DNA of 64,000 nt from contig NZ_PJJL01000066.1 of NCBI RefSeq assembly GCF_002929505.1, positions 32,810-96,809 on the forward strand, in the 5' to 3' direction. Below, piece after piece: positions 43,598 through 52,205 of this stretch (its first letter is position 1; every line of letters begins with the position of its first letter). A program made the translations under genes and the position numbers. The notes beneath the pieces are model-generated. The model was not told where the DNA came from. It ran no database searches and saw only the letters and a list, made by a program, of their open reading frames with translations. Source of the DNA: Cryobacterium sp. Y57. GTDB taxonomy: Bacteria; Actinomycetota; Actinomycetes; Actinomycetales; Microbacteriaceae.

Positions 43598-44584
43598 ATG
43601 CAAAAACGAATCCTCGGAAGAACCGGCCGCACTGTTTCTGTGATTGGTCTCGGCACCTGGCAGCTCGGGGGCGATTGGGGCGCCGTGACTGACGCCGACG
43701 CGACCGCCGTGCTGGCGGCATCCGCTGATGCCGGAATCACCTTCTTCGACACAGCGGATGTCTACGGTGACGGCCGCAGCGAGCGTTTGATCGGGCAGTT
43801 TCTCGCGAACGGCGCTTCAGGTGCTGAAATCACCGTCGCCACCAAAATGGGCCGCCGCGCCGAACAGCTGCCGGAGAATTTTGTGCTCGCCAATTTTCGC
43901 GAGTGGACCGACCGGTCGCGCACCAACCTCGGCAGGGATACCCTCGACCTCGTGCAACTGCATTGCCCGCCGAGCGCGGTCGTTGAATCCGGCGAGGTGT
44001 ACGACGCGCTCGACACCCTCGTCAGCGAGGGTGTCATCAAGAACTATGGTGTGAGCGTGGAGACCTGCGACCAGGCTCTCGCCGCGATCAGCCGCCCGGG
44101 CGTCGCCACGGTGCAGATCATCCTGAACGCTTTTCGGCTCAAGCCGCTCGAGCAGGTGCTGCCCGCCGCGCGCGCTGCCGGGGTGGGCATCATCGCCCGG
44201 GTTCCGCTGGCCAGCGGGCTGCTCACCGGCAAATATTCTCACGAGACCGTCTTCGCCGACAGCGACCATCGAAACTTCAACCGTGACGGCAGCCATTTCG
44301 ACGTCGGCGAGACCTTCTCCGGCGTCGACTTCGAGGTCGGCCTGGAGGCCGCCATCGAGTTCACTGCCCTGGCCCCGGTCGGCCTCACCCCGGCCCAGGC
44401 CGCACTGGCGTGGGTCGCCCAGATCGACGGCGTGAGCACCGTCATCCCGGGAGCCCGTTCGGTCGCGCAAGCGCAGGCCAATGCCGCCGCCGGCGTAACT
44501 GAGCCGCTGGGCGTCGCCTTCAACGAGGGCGTTCAGGACATCTACGACCGGCTCCTGCGGGAGCAGATCCACCCGCGCTGGTGA
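43598..44584 (+). CDS. Aldo/keto reductase (YajO/general-stress type)
   Basis: NADPH-dependent (alpha/beta)8-barrel reductase of 328 residues. It starts RILGRTGRTVSVIGLGTWQLGG. Catalytic residues lie in FFDTADVYGDGRSE (Asp, Tyr), VATKMGRR (Lys) and LVQLHCPP (His), and the cofactor end has VIPGARSVAQAQANAAA. The group acts on small aldehydes, and the physiological substrate is unknown. Single gene with a leaderless-type promoter and a hairpin downstream. Confidence 0.9.
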   Translation: MQKRILGRTGRTVSVIGLGTWQLGGDWGAVTDADATAVLAASADAGITFFDTADVYGDGRSERLIGQFLANGASGAEITVATKMGRRAEQLPENFVLANFREWTDRSRTNLGRDTLDLVQLHCPPSAVVESGEVYDALDTLVSEGVIKNYGVSVETCDQALAAISRPGVATVQIILNAFRLKPLEQVLPAARAAGVGIIARVPLASGLLTGKYSHETVFADSDHRNFNRDGSHFDVGETFSGVDFEVGLEAAIEFTALAPVGLTPAQAALAWVAQIDGVSTVIPGARSVAQAQANAAAGVTEPLGVAFNEGVQDIYDRLLREQIHPRW

Positions 44585-44588
44585 ATCC

Positions 44589-44623
44589 GACCGGCCCCGG
44601 TTGAGGCCCGGGATCAGCCGGTC
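44589..44623 (+). terminator. Hairpin after the aldo/keto reductase gene
   Basis: GACCGGC (44589-44595) pairs with GCCGGTC (44617-44623), and inner CCCGG/CCGGG extends the stem. There is no T-tract. The following 190 bases to the next gene show nothing clear. Confidence 0.45.
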
Positions 44624-44813
44624 ATTCCAATGCGTCAGGGTCGCCGCGGCTGTCGACGGGCCGGCTTCGGAGGACGACACCGGCGCGACTGCACGCAGGA
44701 CGTTCACGATCAGGGTCCGCCCAGCATAGCGTCAAACATCTGAGCCCGATGATGACGATAAGCGGTTGGGCCTACGACCACCTCCCGCGGTTCCGGGCTC
44801 GGCCCGCGGCCGC

Positions 44814-45629
44814 TCAGTCGAGGTCGTCGGGGTCCTTACCGGTGCGCTCGCCGCTGTCGAGTGCCGCAATCGCCGCAAGATCCTGCGGATCGAGCACAAT
44901 GTCGAACACGTCAATGTTGGCGCGAATGCGCGCTGGTGTGACCGACTTGGGAATGACAATGTTGCCGAGCGACAGGTGCCAGGCGATCACGATCTGCGCC
45001 GCCGATTTGCCGTGCCTGGCGCCGATCGCGTCGAGGATCGGGTTGCCGATCGCGCGCCCGCGGGCCAGCGGTGACCACGCTTCGGTACGGATGCCGCGGG
45101 CCGCGTCATACACGCGCACTTCGGTTTGCGGCAACCACGGGTGCAACTCCACCTGGTTGAGCACGGGCACGACCTCGGTCTCGGCCAGGAGCCGGTCGAG
45201 GTGGTGCGGGTGAAAATTGGAAACGCCGATCGAGCGGGCCCGGCCCGTGGCGCGGATCGCTTCGAGGGCGCGATAGGTGTCGACATAGCGGTTCTGCTTC
45301 GGGGCCGGCCAGTGGATCAGGTACAGGTCGACGTAGTCCAGGCCCAGCTTGGCGAGGCTCTCGTCGAAGGCTTTCAACGTTTTGGCGTAGCCGTGGCGGT
45401 CATTCCAGACTTTGGTCGTCACGAACACGTCTTCCCGAGGCACACCGGAACGCATGAGTCCCTGCCCGACGCCGACCTCGTTCTCGTAGAGCGCGGCGGT
45501 GTCGACGTGACGGTACCCGGCGTGGAGCGCGACCTGCACGGTTTCGGCGGCGAGGTCATCCGCTACCTTGTACACCCCGAGACCGAGCTGGGGAATCAGG
45601 TGGCCGTCGTTGAGGGTGAGTGAGTTCAT
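44814..45629 (-). CDS. Aldo/keto reductase (2,5-diketo-D-gluconate reductase-like)
   Basis: Barrel reductase of 271 residues, AKR5-like. The catalytic tetrad is visible: Asp in AGYRHVDTAALYENE, Tyr in the same motif, Lys in VTTKVWNDRHG and His in [10 protein letters not shown]. The NADPH-binding end is IVIPKSVTPARIRANIDVFD. It is a clear paralogue of the gene at 59.2-60.0 kb. TAGCAT lies exactly 6 nt before the ATG, and GAAGGG in the gap could also act as a ribosome-binding site. Confidence 0.92.
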   Translation of the reverse strand: MNSLTLNDGHLIPQLGLGVYKVADDLAAETVQVALHAGYRHVDTAALYENEVGVGQGLMRSGVPREDVFVTTKVWNDRHGYAKTLKAFDESLAKLGLDYVDLYLIHWPAPKQNRYVDTYRALEAIRATGRARSIGVSNFHPHHLDRLLAETEVVPVLNQVELHPWLPQTEVRVYDAARGIRTEAWSPLARGRAIGNPILDAIGARHGKSAAQIVIAWHLSLGNIVIPKSVTPARIRANIDVFDIVLDPQDLAAIAALDSGERTGKDPDDLD

Positions 45630-45635
45630 CCCTTC

Positions 45636-45641
45636 ATGCTA
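45636..45641 (-). promoter_or_regulatory. -10 hexamer of the diketogluconate-reductase-like gene
   Basis: TAGCAT on the minus strand is exactly 6 nt before the ATG at 45629. Confidence 0.45.
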
Positions 45642-45653
45642 GGAGAACAGGGG

Positions 45654-46862
45654 CTAGGAAACCTGCACCTGAATGGGCTCGGTATCGGGGATGGGGCTGA
45701 TGTCCCGGCCACGCAGGTCGGGGTGCCAGCGACGACCGAGCGCGGGAATGATGCAGCCGAGGGCGGCGAAGCCCGCGGCGACATAGATCGCCGAGACCGG
45801 TCCGGATTGGTCGATCGAGAACCCGGCAATGGCAGAGCCCATAGCGGCGCCGATCAACTGGCCGGTACCGACCCAGCCGTAGGCCTCGGCGGTGTCGCTG
45901 AACTTCACGCTCGCCGAGACGATGCCGAACAAGACCGCGAAGGCGGGGGCGATGCCGACCCCGGCCACGAGCAAGGCCAGGGACAGCCACCAGAAGGTGA
46001 GCCAGAGGCTTGCCAGGGCCAGTCCGATCGTGACGATGAGCATGCGGGAGGCCAGTGCCCACGGCCCGATCGGGGTGTGGCCGAGCGCGAGCCCGCCGAT
46101 CAGGGAACCGACGGCGAAGATGCCCAGCACCCAGCCAGCGTCAGCGCTGCCATGCCCGAACACCGCGACCACTCCGGCTTCGACGGCGGCGCAGGCGGCG
46201 ACGAGGGTGAACCCGACGATGGTGCTGAGCAGCACAGCGGGCTTTTTCAGCACCACACCGAGCTTGCGGCGGCTGCGCGGAATGCGCACCCGCCCCACCT
46301 CCGGCAGGGAGACGAACCAGATTCCGCCGGCGACCAGAAAGAATGCGGCGAGCAGGATGCCCGCGGTCGTCGAAACCTGCAGCGCCACGAAGGTCGCGAT
46401 GACGGGGCCGAGTACCCAGATGATCTCCTGCGCCGAGGCGTCGAGTGAGAACAGCGGGGTGAGCTGGCGAGAGTTGACGATTTTGGGATAGATGGTGCGC
46501 ACGGCCGGCTGAATCGGCGGCGTTGACAGGCCGGCCACGAATCCGATGAGCATGAGGCTCAGCACCGACAGCGGAACCAACGCCATAACGACGATCGACA
46601 CCGCGCAGATGAACATGGTCGCGATGATCACCGGGCGCATTCCGAGCTGTCCCATCAGACGACTGGTGAGGGGGCCCGCGATGGCCTGGCCGATGCTCAT
46701 TGCGCCGAGAACCAGCCCGGCAGCACCATAGGAATCAAAGATCTGCTCGATGTGAATGAGAAAAGCGAGTGAGAGCATGCCGAACGGAAAACGGGCCGTC
46801 AGCTGCGCGCCGATCAGGCGGGACACGCCGGGGGTGCGCAGGAGCGTCCAGTAACTTTTCAC
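45654..46862 (-). CDS. MFS transporter
   Basis: Predicted 12-helix MFS permease of 402 residues. It starts WTLLRTPGVSRLIGAQLTARFPFGML, with the short central loop VGRVRIPRSRRKLG between the two halves and GTGQLIGAAMGSAIAG in helix 11. The pattern fits drug or metabolite efflux permeases of Actinobacteria. The start is GTG 46862; TAGACT stands 9 nt upstream, slightly further than in the leaderless genes of this window. Substrate unknown. It lies 24 bases upstream of, and on the same strand as, the diketogluconate-reductase-like gene. Confidence 0.83.
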   Translation of the reverse strand: MKSYWTLLRTPGVSRLIGAQLTARFPFGMLSLAFLIHIEQIFDSYGAAGLVLGAMSIGQAIAGPLTSRLMGQLGMRPVIIATMFICAVSIVVMALVPLSVLSLMLIGFVAGLSTPPIQPAVRTIYPKIVNSRQLTPLFSLDASAQEIIWVLGPVIATFVALQVSTTAGILLAAFFLVAGGIWFVSLPEVGRVRIPRSRRKLGVVLKKPAVLLSTIVGFTLVAACAAVEAGVVAVFGHGSADAGWVLGIFAVGSLIGGLALGHTPIGPWALASRMLIVTIGLALASLWLTFWWLSLALLVAGVGIAPAFAVLFGIVSASVKFSDTAEAYGWVGTGQLIGAAMGSAIAGFSIDQSGPVSAIYVAAGFAALGCIIPALGRRWHPDLRGRDISPIPDTEPIQVQVS

Positions 46863-46910
46863 AATGATTTCAGTCTACGGTCGTGCGCGTCGATAACCGG
46901 GGCGTCGCCA

Positions 46911-46945
46911 CTGGGACGCTCAGACTGGGACGCTCAGACTGGGGC
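46911..46945 (+). repeat. 14-bp tandem duplication
   Basis: CTGGGACGCTCAGA occurs twice in succession with a partial third copy (CTGGGGC) in the gap between the MFS gene and the siderophore operon. Confidence 0.8.
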
Positions 46946-47020
46946 AGTGAAATCGGGGGAGACAGGTGGCCATGCTGAGTCCCTGGGCGACAGAGCGGCC
47001 CACTGTGAGGCAAGGCATGC

Positions 47021-47026
47021 CATACT
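47021..47026 (+). promoter_or_regulatory. -10 hexamer of the siderophore operon
   Basis: CATACT stands exactly 6 nt before the ATG at 47033, touching the iron box. Binding of an IdeR/DtxR protein would block it. Confidence 0.5.
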
Positions 47027-47044
47027 TAGGTAATGCTTACCTTA
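47026..47044. promoter_or_regulatory. Iron box (DtxR/IdeR site) of the siderophore operon
   Basis: TTAGGTAATGCTTACCTTA matches the 19-bp DtxR/IdeR consensus closely (TTAGGTAA-type arms on both sides). It spans the predicted transcription start and the ATG at 47033, so repression under iron sufficiency is expected. Confidence 0.88.
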
Positions 47045-48016
47045 CCGATTCGGAGCAGATTGGGCGCCCCGGCGGTCACTGACCGCCCGGCTTACCGGCC
47101 CTACCGGGGCACCGTGGTCGGCATTCGCGCGCTGAGTGATCATTTCACCCGGGTGACGTTTTTCGGGGCGCAGTTCGATACCTTCGGCACGGCGGGGCTC
47201 GATCAGCGCATCAAAATAGTGTTACCGCTGCCCGGCTGCGGCCTGTCCGATATCGGCGAAGATGATGAACGCGCCGGCGCCGACGCCGACGGCACCTGGT
47301 ACGACCGCTGGCGTGCGTTGCCCGACGCCGAACGTAACCCCCTTCGCACCTACACGATTCGAGCAGTGCGCCCCGAAGCGCGCGAAATCGATGTGGATTT
47401 CGTGACCCACGCCGGCCACGGCGCCCCCGGGCCGGCCGCGCGCTGGCTGCAGGCTGCGTCCATCGGGAGTGACGTAGTCATCGTCGGCCCCGACGAACGC
47501 AGCCCGGATCGTGCGATCGGCCTCGACTGGCACCCGGCCCATGGGACCGACCTGCTGCTGGCCGGTGATGAAACCGCCGCCCCTGCTATCTGCAGCATCC
47601 TCGAGAGCCTGCCCGCTGGCCGCCGCGCCCGCGCCTTCATCGAGGTGCCTGTCGAAGCGGATGCCCTACCCCTCGTGTTACCGACCGGTTGTGAGATCAC
47701 CTGGCTGGCCCGCGATACAGCGCCGCACGGAGAACGCCTGGATGCAGCCGTACGGGACTGGGTCGCCGACAACGACGCGCTGATCAATCTGGCGGTCGCC
47801 GCACACGCGCAGCCGCTCGTCGAGGTCGACGTGGACTGCGACCGGCTCTGGGAATCACCGAACGACGAAAGCGGCACCGGTTTCTACGCCTGGCTTGCCG
47901 GCGAATGCGGCATGATCAAATTGCTTCGACGTTTTCTGGTGAGCGAAACCGGCATCGACCGTTCACGGGTGGCTTTCATGGGTTACTGGCGGCGGGGCCG
48001 GTCCGAAGCTCAATGA
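47033..48016 (+). CDS. Siderophore-interacting protein (FAD-dependent ferric-siderophore reductase)
   Basis: Reductase of 327 residues of the ViuB/SIP family, releasing iron from imported siderophores. The FAD site is LRTYTIRAVRPE (RxYTxR), the flavin/pyrophosphate region ARWLQAASIGSDVVIVGP, and the NAD-side motif DLLLAGDETAAPAICSILE. The end GYWRRGRSEAQ is the typical SIP C-terminus. The start may be ATG 47033 on a leaderless mRNA or TTG 47060, which has GGAG upstream. It is the first gene of a four-gene operon and is under an iron box. Confidence 0.91.
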   Translation: MLTLPIRSRLGAPAVTDRPAYRPYRGTVVGIRALSDHFTRVTFFGAQFDTFGTAGLDQRIKIVLPLPGCGLSDIGEDDERAGADADGTWYDRWRALPDAERNPLRTYTIRAVRPEAREIDVDFVTHAGHGAPGPAARWLQAASIGSDVVIVGPDERSPDRAIGLDWHPAHGTDLLLAGDETAAPAICSILESLPAGRRARAFIEVPVEADALPLVLPTGCEITWLARDTAPHGERLDAAVRDWVADNDALINLAVAAHAQPLVEVDVDCDRLWESPNDESGTGFYAWLAGECGMIKLLRRFLVSETGIDRSRVAFMGYWRRGRSEAQ

Positions 48017-49065
48017 CCCGGACTCTCGAACGACCTGCACCCGCTGCACCGGCGCCGGCCCGCGTTCACCCGCGCCGCGTCGTCATCGGCTTCATCATGG
48101 CGCTCGTGCTGCTGGGGCTCAGTATCGCCGCGTCGCTCCTCGTCGGCACCCGCGAGATCTCCCCGGTCACCGTGTGGAGCGCGCTGTTCAACCCGGACCG
48201 CACCCTGACCGACCACACCGTCATCCTCGACCTGCGAGTGCCGCGCACGGTCGTGGGCCTACTGGCAGGCCTCGCCCTCGGCCTGGCCGGCGCCCTCATG
48301 CAGGGCGTCACCCGCAACCCGCTCGCCGACCCCGGCCTACTCGGCGTCAATGCCGGAGCCTCCCTGTTCGTCGTTGCCGGCATCGCCTGGTTCGGCGTGA
48401 CGTCCTCGCTCGGCTACGTCTGGTTCGCCTTCGCCGGCGCCGCTGTGGCGGCAACGATCGTCTACCTGATCGGATCGCTCGGCCGTGAAGGCGCGACGCC
48501 GGTGAAGCTCGCCCTCGCCGGAACCGCGCTGACGGCAGCGTTCACCTCGCTCATCACGATCGTGTTACTGGCCGACTCCGAGGCTTTCGACCGCTACCGA
48601 TTCTGGGCGGCCGGCTCTCTCGTCGCCCGCGGCCTCGACGCCGCCCTACCGCTGGCCCCGTTCATCCTGGTGGGGACGATTCTCGCCATCGTGGCCGCCC
48701 GCATGCTCAATACCCTCGCCCTCGGCGACGATCTCGCCCGTGGTCTCGGCCAGAACCTGGTCACCGCACGCATCGTCTGCGCCGTCGCGATCGTGCTGCT
48801 GTGTGGCTCGGCGACCGCGATGGCCGGTCCGATCGTGTTCGTCGGCCTCGCCGTGCCGCACGTGGCCCGCTGGATCACCGGCCCCGACTACCGGCTCATC
48901 ATCGCGTTCTCCGCTTTCTTCGGGCCCACCCTGCTCGTCACGGCGGACGTACTCGGCCGCATCATCGCCCAGCCGGGGGAGATCCAGGCCGGCCTCGTCG
49001 TCGCGTTCCTCGGGGCACCGGTACTCATCGCCCTTGTGCGCCGCGTGAAGCTGGCCGGTCTGTGA
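48013..49065 (+). CDS. Iron-siderophore ABC transporter permease 1 (FecCD family)
   Basis: Permease of 350 residues with about nine to ten helices. Family signatures are LRVPRTVVGLLAGLALGLAGALMQGVTRNPLADPGLLGVNAGAS and GPIVFVGLAVPHVARWITGPDYR. ATG 48013 overlaps the end of the SIP gene by four bases. An in-frame reading inside the SIP gene is not used. The N-terminal 25 residues are Pro/Ala-rich and cytosolic. Confidence 0.92.
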   Translation: MTRTLERPAPAAPAPARVHPRRVVIGFIMALVLLGLSIAASLLVGTREISPVTVWSALFNPDRTLTDHTVILDLRVPRTVVGLLAGLALGLAGALMQGVTRNPLADPGLLGVNAGASLFVVAGIAWFGVTSSLGYVWFAFAGAAVAATIVYLIGSLGREGATPVKLALAGTALTAAFTSLITIVLLADSEAFDRYRFWAAGSLVARGLDAALPLAPFILVGTILAIVAARMLNTLALGDDLARGLGQNLVTARIVCAVAIVLLCGSATAMAGPIVFVGLAVPHVARWITGPDYRLIIAFSAFFGPTLLVTADVLGRIIAQPGEIQAGLVVAFLGAPVLIALVRRVKLAGL

Positions 49066-50120
49066 TGACCACCCGCAGCGAGGTGAAAACGGATGTCGCG
49101 CCCCTCAGCCACGCGCGCGCCCGGCAGATCAGGCGCGAGCACCGGCTCGTGCTCGCGCTGCTCGGTGCCCTCGTTCTCGTGGCCGCCTTCAGCCTCGCGG
49201 TCGGCGCGTACTCGCTGGGCGTGCCCGACCTGCTGCGCACCCTCACCGGTCAGGGCACCCAGAGCGAGAACTTCATCGTGCTCTCGCTGCGCCTACCCCG
49301 GCTGACCCTCGCCGTGCTGGTCGGGGTAGCGTTCGCGATCTCTGGCGCACTGTTCCAGACCGTGCTGCGCAATCCGCTCGCGAGCCCCGACATCATCGGG
49401 GTCACCGGGGGAGCGAGCGCCGCCGCGGTGTTCGGCATGCTCATCCTCGGTTTCGGAAGCGTCGCCACCTCCCTCGCTGCGTTTGCCGGCGCCAGCATCG
49501 TTGCCTGCGCCATCTACCTGCTGGCGGGCCGCGGCGGCGTGGTCGGCTACCGCTTCGTGCTTATCGGCGTTGGCGTCGCGTTCATGGTGCAGGGCCTGCT
49601 CGGCTACTTATTGTCCCGCGCCGATCTCAACGACGCCCAGGGCGCTCTGCTCTGGCTAGTCGGCAGCGTCAACGGCGCCGGATGGCAAGAGATCGCGGTC
49701 GTGGCCGTCGTGCTACTCGCGCTGCTGCCCGTCGTTCGTGTTCTCAGCGGCCGCCTGCGCGTACTGCAACTCGGCGATGACCTCGCCACGAGCCTCGGCG
49801 TCGGTGCCGAACGCACCAGGCTCGTGCTGCTCGTAGTCGCTGTCGCGCTCGCCGCGACGGCGACCGCCGCCGTCGGACCGCTCGCCTTCGTGGCGTTCGT
49901 GGCGGCACCGATCGCCCGGCGCCTGCTCGGCACCGGCGGTCTGGCCCTGATTCCCACGGCGCTTATCGGAGCGCTCATCACGACCGTCGCCGACTTCACC
50001 GCCCAGCACCTGCTGCCCGGGCAGCTCGAACTGCCTGCCGGAATCATCACGGGAGCCATCGGCGCCCCCTACCTGCTCTGGCTGCTCGCCACCAGCAATA
50101 CAACCGGAAAGAGCGCCTGA
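49065..50120 (+). CDS. Iron-siderophore ABC transporter permease 2 (FecCD family)
   Basis: Second permease, 351 residues, partner of the previous gene. It carries LRLPRLTLAVLVGVAFAISGALFQTVLRNPLASPDIIGVTGGAS and VGPLAFVAFVAAPIARRLLG in the same positions. The ATG overlaps the upstream TGA by one base and the stop overlaps the ATPase gene by one base. Translation starting inside the first permease is not supported. Confidence 0.92.
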   Translation: MTTRSEVKTDVAPLSHARARQIRREHRLVLALLGALVLVAAFSLAVGAYSLGVPDLLRTLTGQGTQSENFIVLSLRLPRLTLAVLVGVAFAISGALFQTVLRNPLASPDIIGVTGGASAAAVFGMLILGFGSVATSLAAFAGASIVACAIYLLAGRGGVVGYRFVLIGVGVAFMVQGLLGYLLSRADLNDAQGALLWLVGSVNGAGWQEIAVVAVVLLALLPVVRVLSGRLRVLQLGDDLATSLGVGAERTRLVLLVVAVALAATATAAVGPLAFVAFVAAPIARRLLGTGGLALIPTALIGALITTVADFTAQHLLPGQLELPAGIITGAIGAPYLLWLLATSNTTGKSA

Positions 50121-50959
50121 TGACCCACCTACTGCGCGCCGAGAGTGTCAGTCTCGGCTATGACCACACTCCCATCATTGAAAACCTCGACCTTGAGATC
50201 GTTCACGGTGCCGTCACGGTCATCGTCGGAGCCAACGCCTCGGGCAAGTCCACCCTGCTCAAAGGCCTCGCGCGCCTGCTGAAACCGGATACCGGCCAGG
50301 TCACCCTGAACGGGCGCAACATCGCCGCGCTCCCCGCAAAAAAGGTCGCGACCATCGTGGGTCTGCTGCCGCAACAGCCCATCGCGCCCGACGGCATCAC
50401 CGTGGCAGACCTCATCAGCCGCGGCCGCTACCCGCACCAGGGGTGGTTTCGGCAGTGGTCGAGCACCGACGACACGATCGTCGCCGCAGCAATGGCCGCC
50501 ACCAACACCCACGAACTCGCCGAGCGCCGCCTCGAAGACCTCTCCGGCGGACAGCGCCAGCGCGTCTGGATCGCCATGGCGCTCGCGCAGGACCCCGAGA
50601 TTCTGCTGCTCGACGAACCGACCACGTTTCTCGACGTAACCCACCAGATCGAGGTGCTCGACCTTCTGCTCGAGCGCAACCGTGAGCGCGGCACGACCGT
50701 CGTGATGGTGCTGCACGACCTCAACCTGGCCGCCCGCTACGCCGACCACCTCGTCGTCATGTGCGCCGGACGCATCGTGGCGAACGGAACGCCCGCCGAG
50801 ATACTCAGCGCAGACATCGTGCGTAAGGCCTTCGACCTCGACGCCACGATTGTGTCCGACCCGGTCTGCGGCGCGCCCATGGTCGTGCCGATCGGCCGGT
50901 TCCACGGACTTGTTCCGCCGGGCTCACCGAGGCTGAACGTCCCTGCCCTTGAGTATTAG
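50120..50959 (+). CDS. Iron-siderophore ABC transporter ATPase (FecE/FepC-like)
   Basis: ATPase of 279 residues. Walker A GANASGKSTLLKGL, the Q-loop LLPQQPIAP, signature LSGGQRQRVWIAMALAQ, Walker B ILLLDEPTTFLDVTHQ and the switch histidine in VMVLHDLNLAARYAD are all intact. The C-terminus (DPVCGAPMVVPIGR) is typical of siderophore ATPases. Last gene of the SIP-permease-permease-ATPase operon. Confidence 0.94.
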   Translation: MTHLLRAESVSLGYDHTPIIENLDLEIVHGAVTVIVGANASGKSTLLKGLARLLKPDTGQVTLNGRNIAALPAKKVATIVGLLPQQPIAPDGITVADLISRGRYPHQGWFRQWSSTDDTIVAAAMAATNTHELAERRLEDLSGGQRQRVWIAMALAQDPEILLLDEPTTFLDVTHQIEVLDLLLERNRERGTTVVMVLHDLNLAARYADHLVVMCAGRIVANGTPAEILSADIVRKAFDLDATIVSDPVCGAPMVVPIGRFHGLVPPGSPRLNVPALEY

Positions 50960-50970
50960 CACATCGGAAA

Positions 50971-50989
50971 TTAGGTTAGGCTAACCTTA
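50971..50989. promoter_or_regulatory. Iron box (DtxR/IdeR site) of the siderophore-binding protein gene
   Basis: TTAGGTTAGGCTAACCTTA differs from the classic TTAGGTTAGGCTAACCTAA at a single place. It lies 49-67 bases before the GTG at 51038 and gives the binding protein its own iron-controlled promoter, probably with TTATAT (50987-50992) as -10. Confidence 0.93.
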
Positions 50990-51037
50990 TATTGGCGGGG
51001 CACCCTGTCGCCCGCGCCCGACGAACTGGAGAACTTC

Positions 51038-52039
51038 GTGACCCGACGCCTGACCCTCACGTTTGTTGCCGCAGCGAGCATCCTTGCCCTGGGCCTGAGT
51101 GGTTGCACGGCCGCCAACGATACGGCTGACCCTGTCGACGCCGCGGCATCCGGCAGCTTTCCCGTCACCATCGAGCATGCCTTCGGTGAAACCACGGTCG
51201 ACTCGCAGCCCGCCCGCGTGGTGGCCTGGGGATGGGGCAGCGCCGACGACGCGATCGCGCTCGGCGTGATCCCGGTGGCTATCCCGTTCCAGAGTTACGG
51301 TGGCGACGAGAACGGCGTGCTGCCGTGGATCGTCGAGGCCCTTCAGGGTGAAAAGATGCCCGTCGTGCTGCCCGATACCCAGGAGCCGCCCTACGAAGAC
51401 ATCGCAGCAGCAGCCCCCGATGTGATTCTCGCCGCCTACTCCGGCATCACCGAGCAGGAATACGACCTGCTCAGCAAGATCGCCCCCGTTGTCGCCTACC
51501 CGGGCGACGCCTGGGCCACCCCGTGGCGCGATCTGATCGAGATCACCGGAACCGCGCTCGGCAAGACCGACGAAGCGAGCGCCCTGCTCGCGTCGATCGA
51601 CACCGAAATCGCCGACCAGGCCGCCGCGCATCCCGAATTCGCCGGCAAGACCATTGCCCTCACGAGCGACAGCGCCGGCAGCTTCTACGTCTACAAGAAG
51701 CACGACCCGCGCGTCGATTTCACCCTCGACCTCGGCTTCGTCAGCGCGCCCGCCGTCGATGAGCTCGCAACCGACGAGGCGAGCTTCTACTACACGCTCA
51801 GCTACGAACAGCTCGACCAGCTCGGCAGCGACCTGCTGGTGAACTTCGGTTCCACCCCGGAGGAGTCCGACGCGTTCCTTGCCGCCAGCTACGCGCAGGC
51901 CATGCCGCAGGTGCAGGCCGGCACGGTCGCATCCCCGGTCGGCGCGGCCTTCATCACCTCGGTCTCCCCGCCCACGGGACTGTCGTTGTCCTGGGGCCTG
52001 GACGACTACGTCGCCCTGCTCGCAGCCGCGGTCAAGTAG
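51038..52039 (+). CDS. Iron-siderophore ABC transporter substrate-binding lipoprotein
   Basis: Class III (FecB/FhuD-like) binding protein of 333 residues. The signal peptide ends at lipobox LSGC (cysteine near residue 24). The N-lobe starts FPVTIEHAFGETTVDSQPARVV, the usual opening of iron-siderophore binders, followed by VAWGWGSADDAIALGVIPVA and PDVILAAYSGITEQEYDLLSKIAPVV. The GTG start has GGAG (ACTGGAGAAC) 8 bases upstream. It is transcribed separately from its transporter but under the same iron control. Confidence 0.92.
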   Translation: MTRRLTLTFVAAASILALGLSGCTAANDTADPVDAAASGSFPVTIEHAFGETTVDSQPARVVAWGWGSADDAIALGVIPVAIPFQSYGGDENGVLPWIVEALQGEKMPVVLPDTQEPPYEDIAAAAPDVILAAYSGITEQEYDLLSKIAPVVAYPGDAWATPWRDLIEITGTALGKTDEASALLASIDTEIADQAAAHPEFAGKTIALTSDSAGSFYVYKKHDPRVDFTLDLGFVSAPAVDELATDEASFYYTLSYEQLDQLGSDLLVNFGSTPEESDAFLAASYAQAMPQVQAGTVASPVGAAFITSVSPPTGLSLSWGLDDYVALLAAAVK

Positions 52040-52055
52040 GACTGTTTTCGAAACG

Positions 52056-52073
52056 GATGCGGCCGCATCCGCT
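52056..52073. terminator. Perfect palindrome after the siderophore-binding protein gene
   Basis: CGGATGCGGCCGCATCCG is fully palindromic, 17 bases after the stop codon, and built from two copies of the CGGATGC heptamer. It may act as terminator, though there is no T-tract. Confidence 0.4.
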
Positions 52074-52205
52074 CGTCAAAATTTCCCCCCGGGGTAAACG
52101 CTCGAATTTGCCGCGCCGCGCGTGCACTAAGCTCGACAGGTCATACCTGCGTGTGGGTTCATCGGCGAACCCACGCATTTTCGACCATCCAGAGAAGGAA
52201 GTGCC

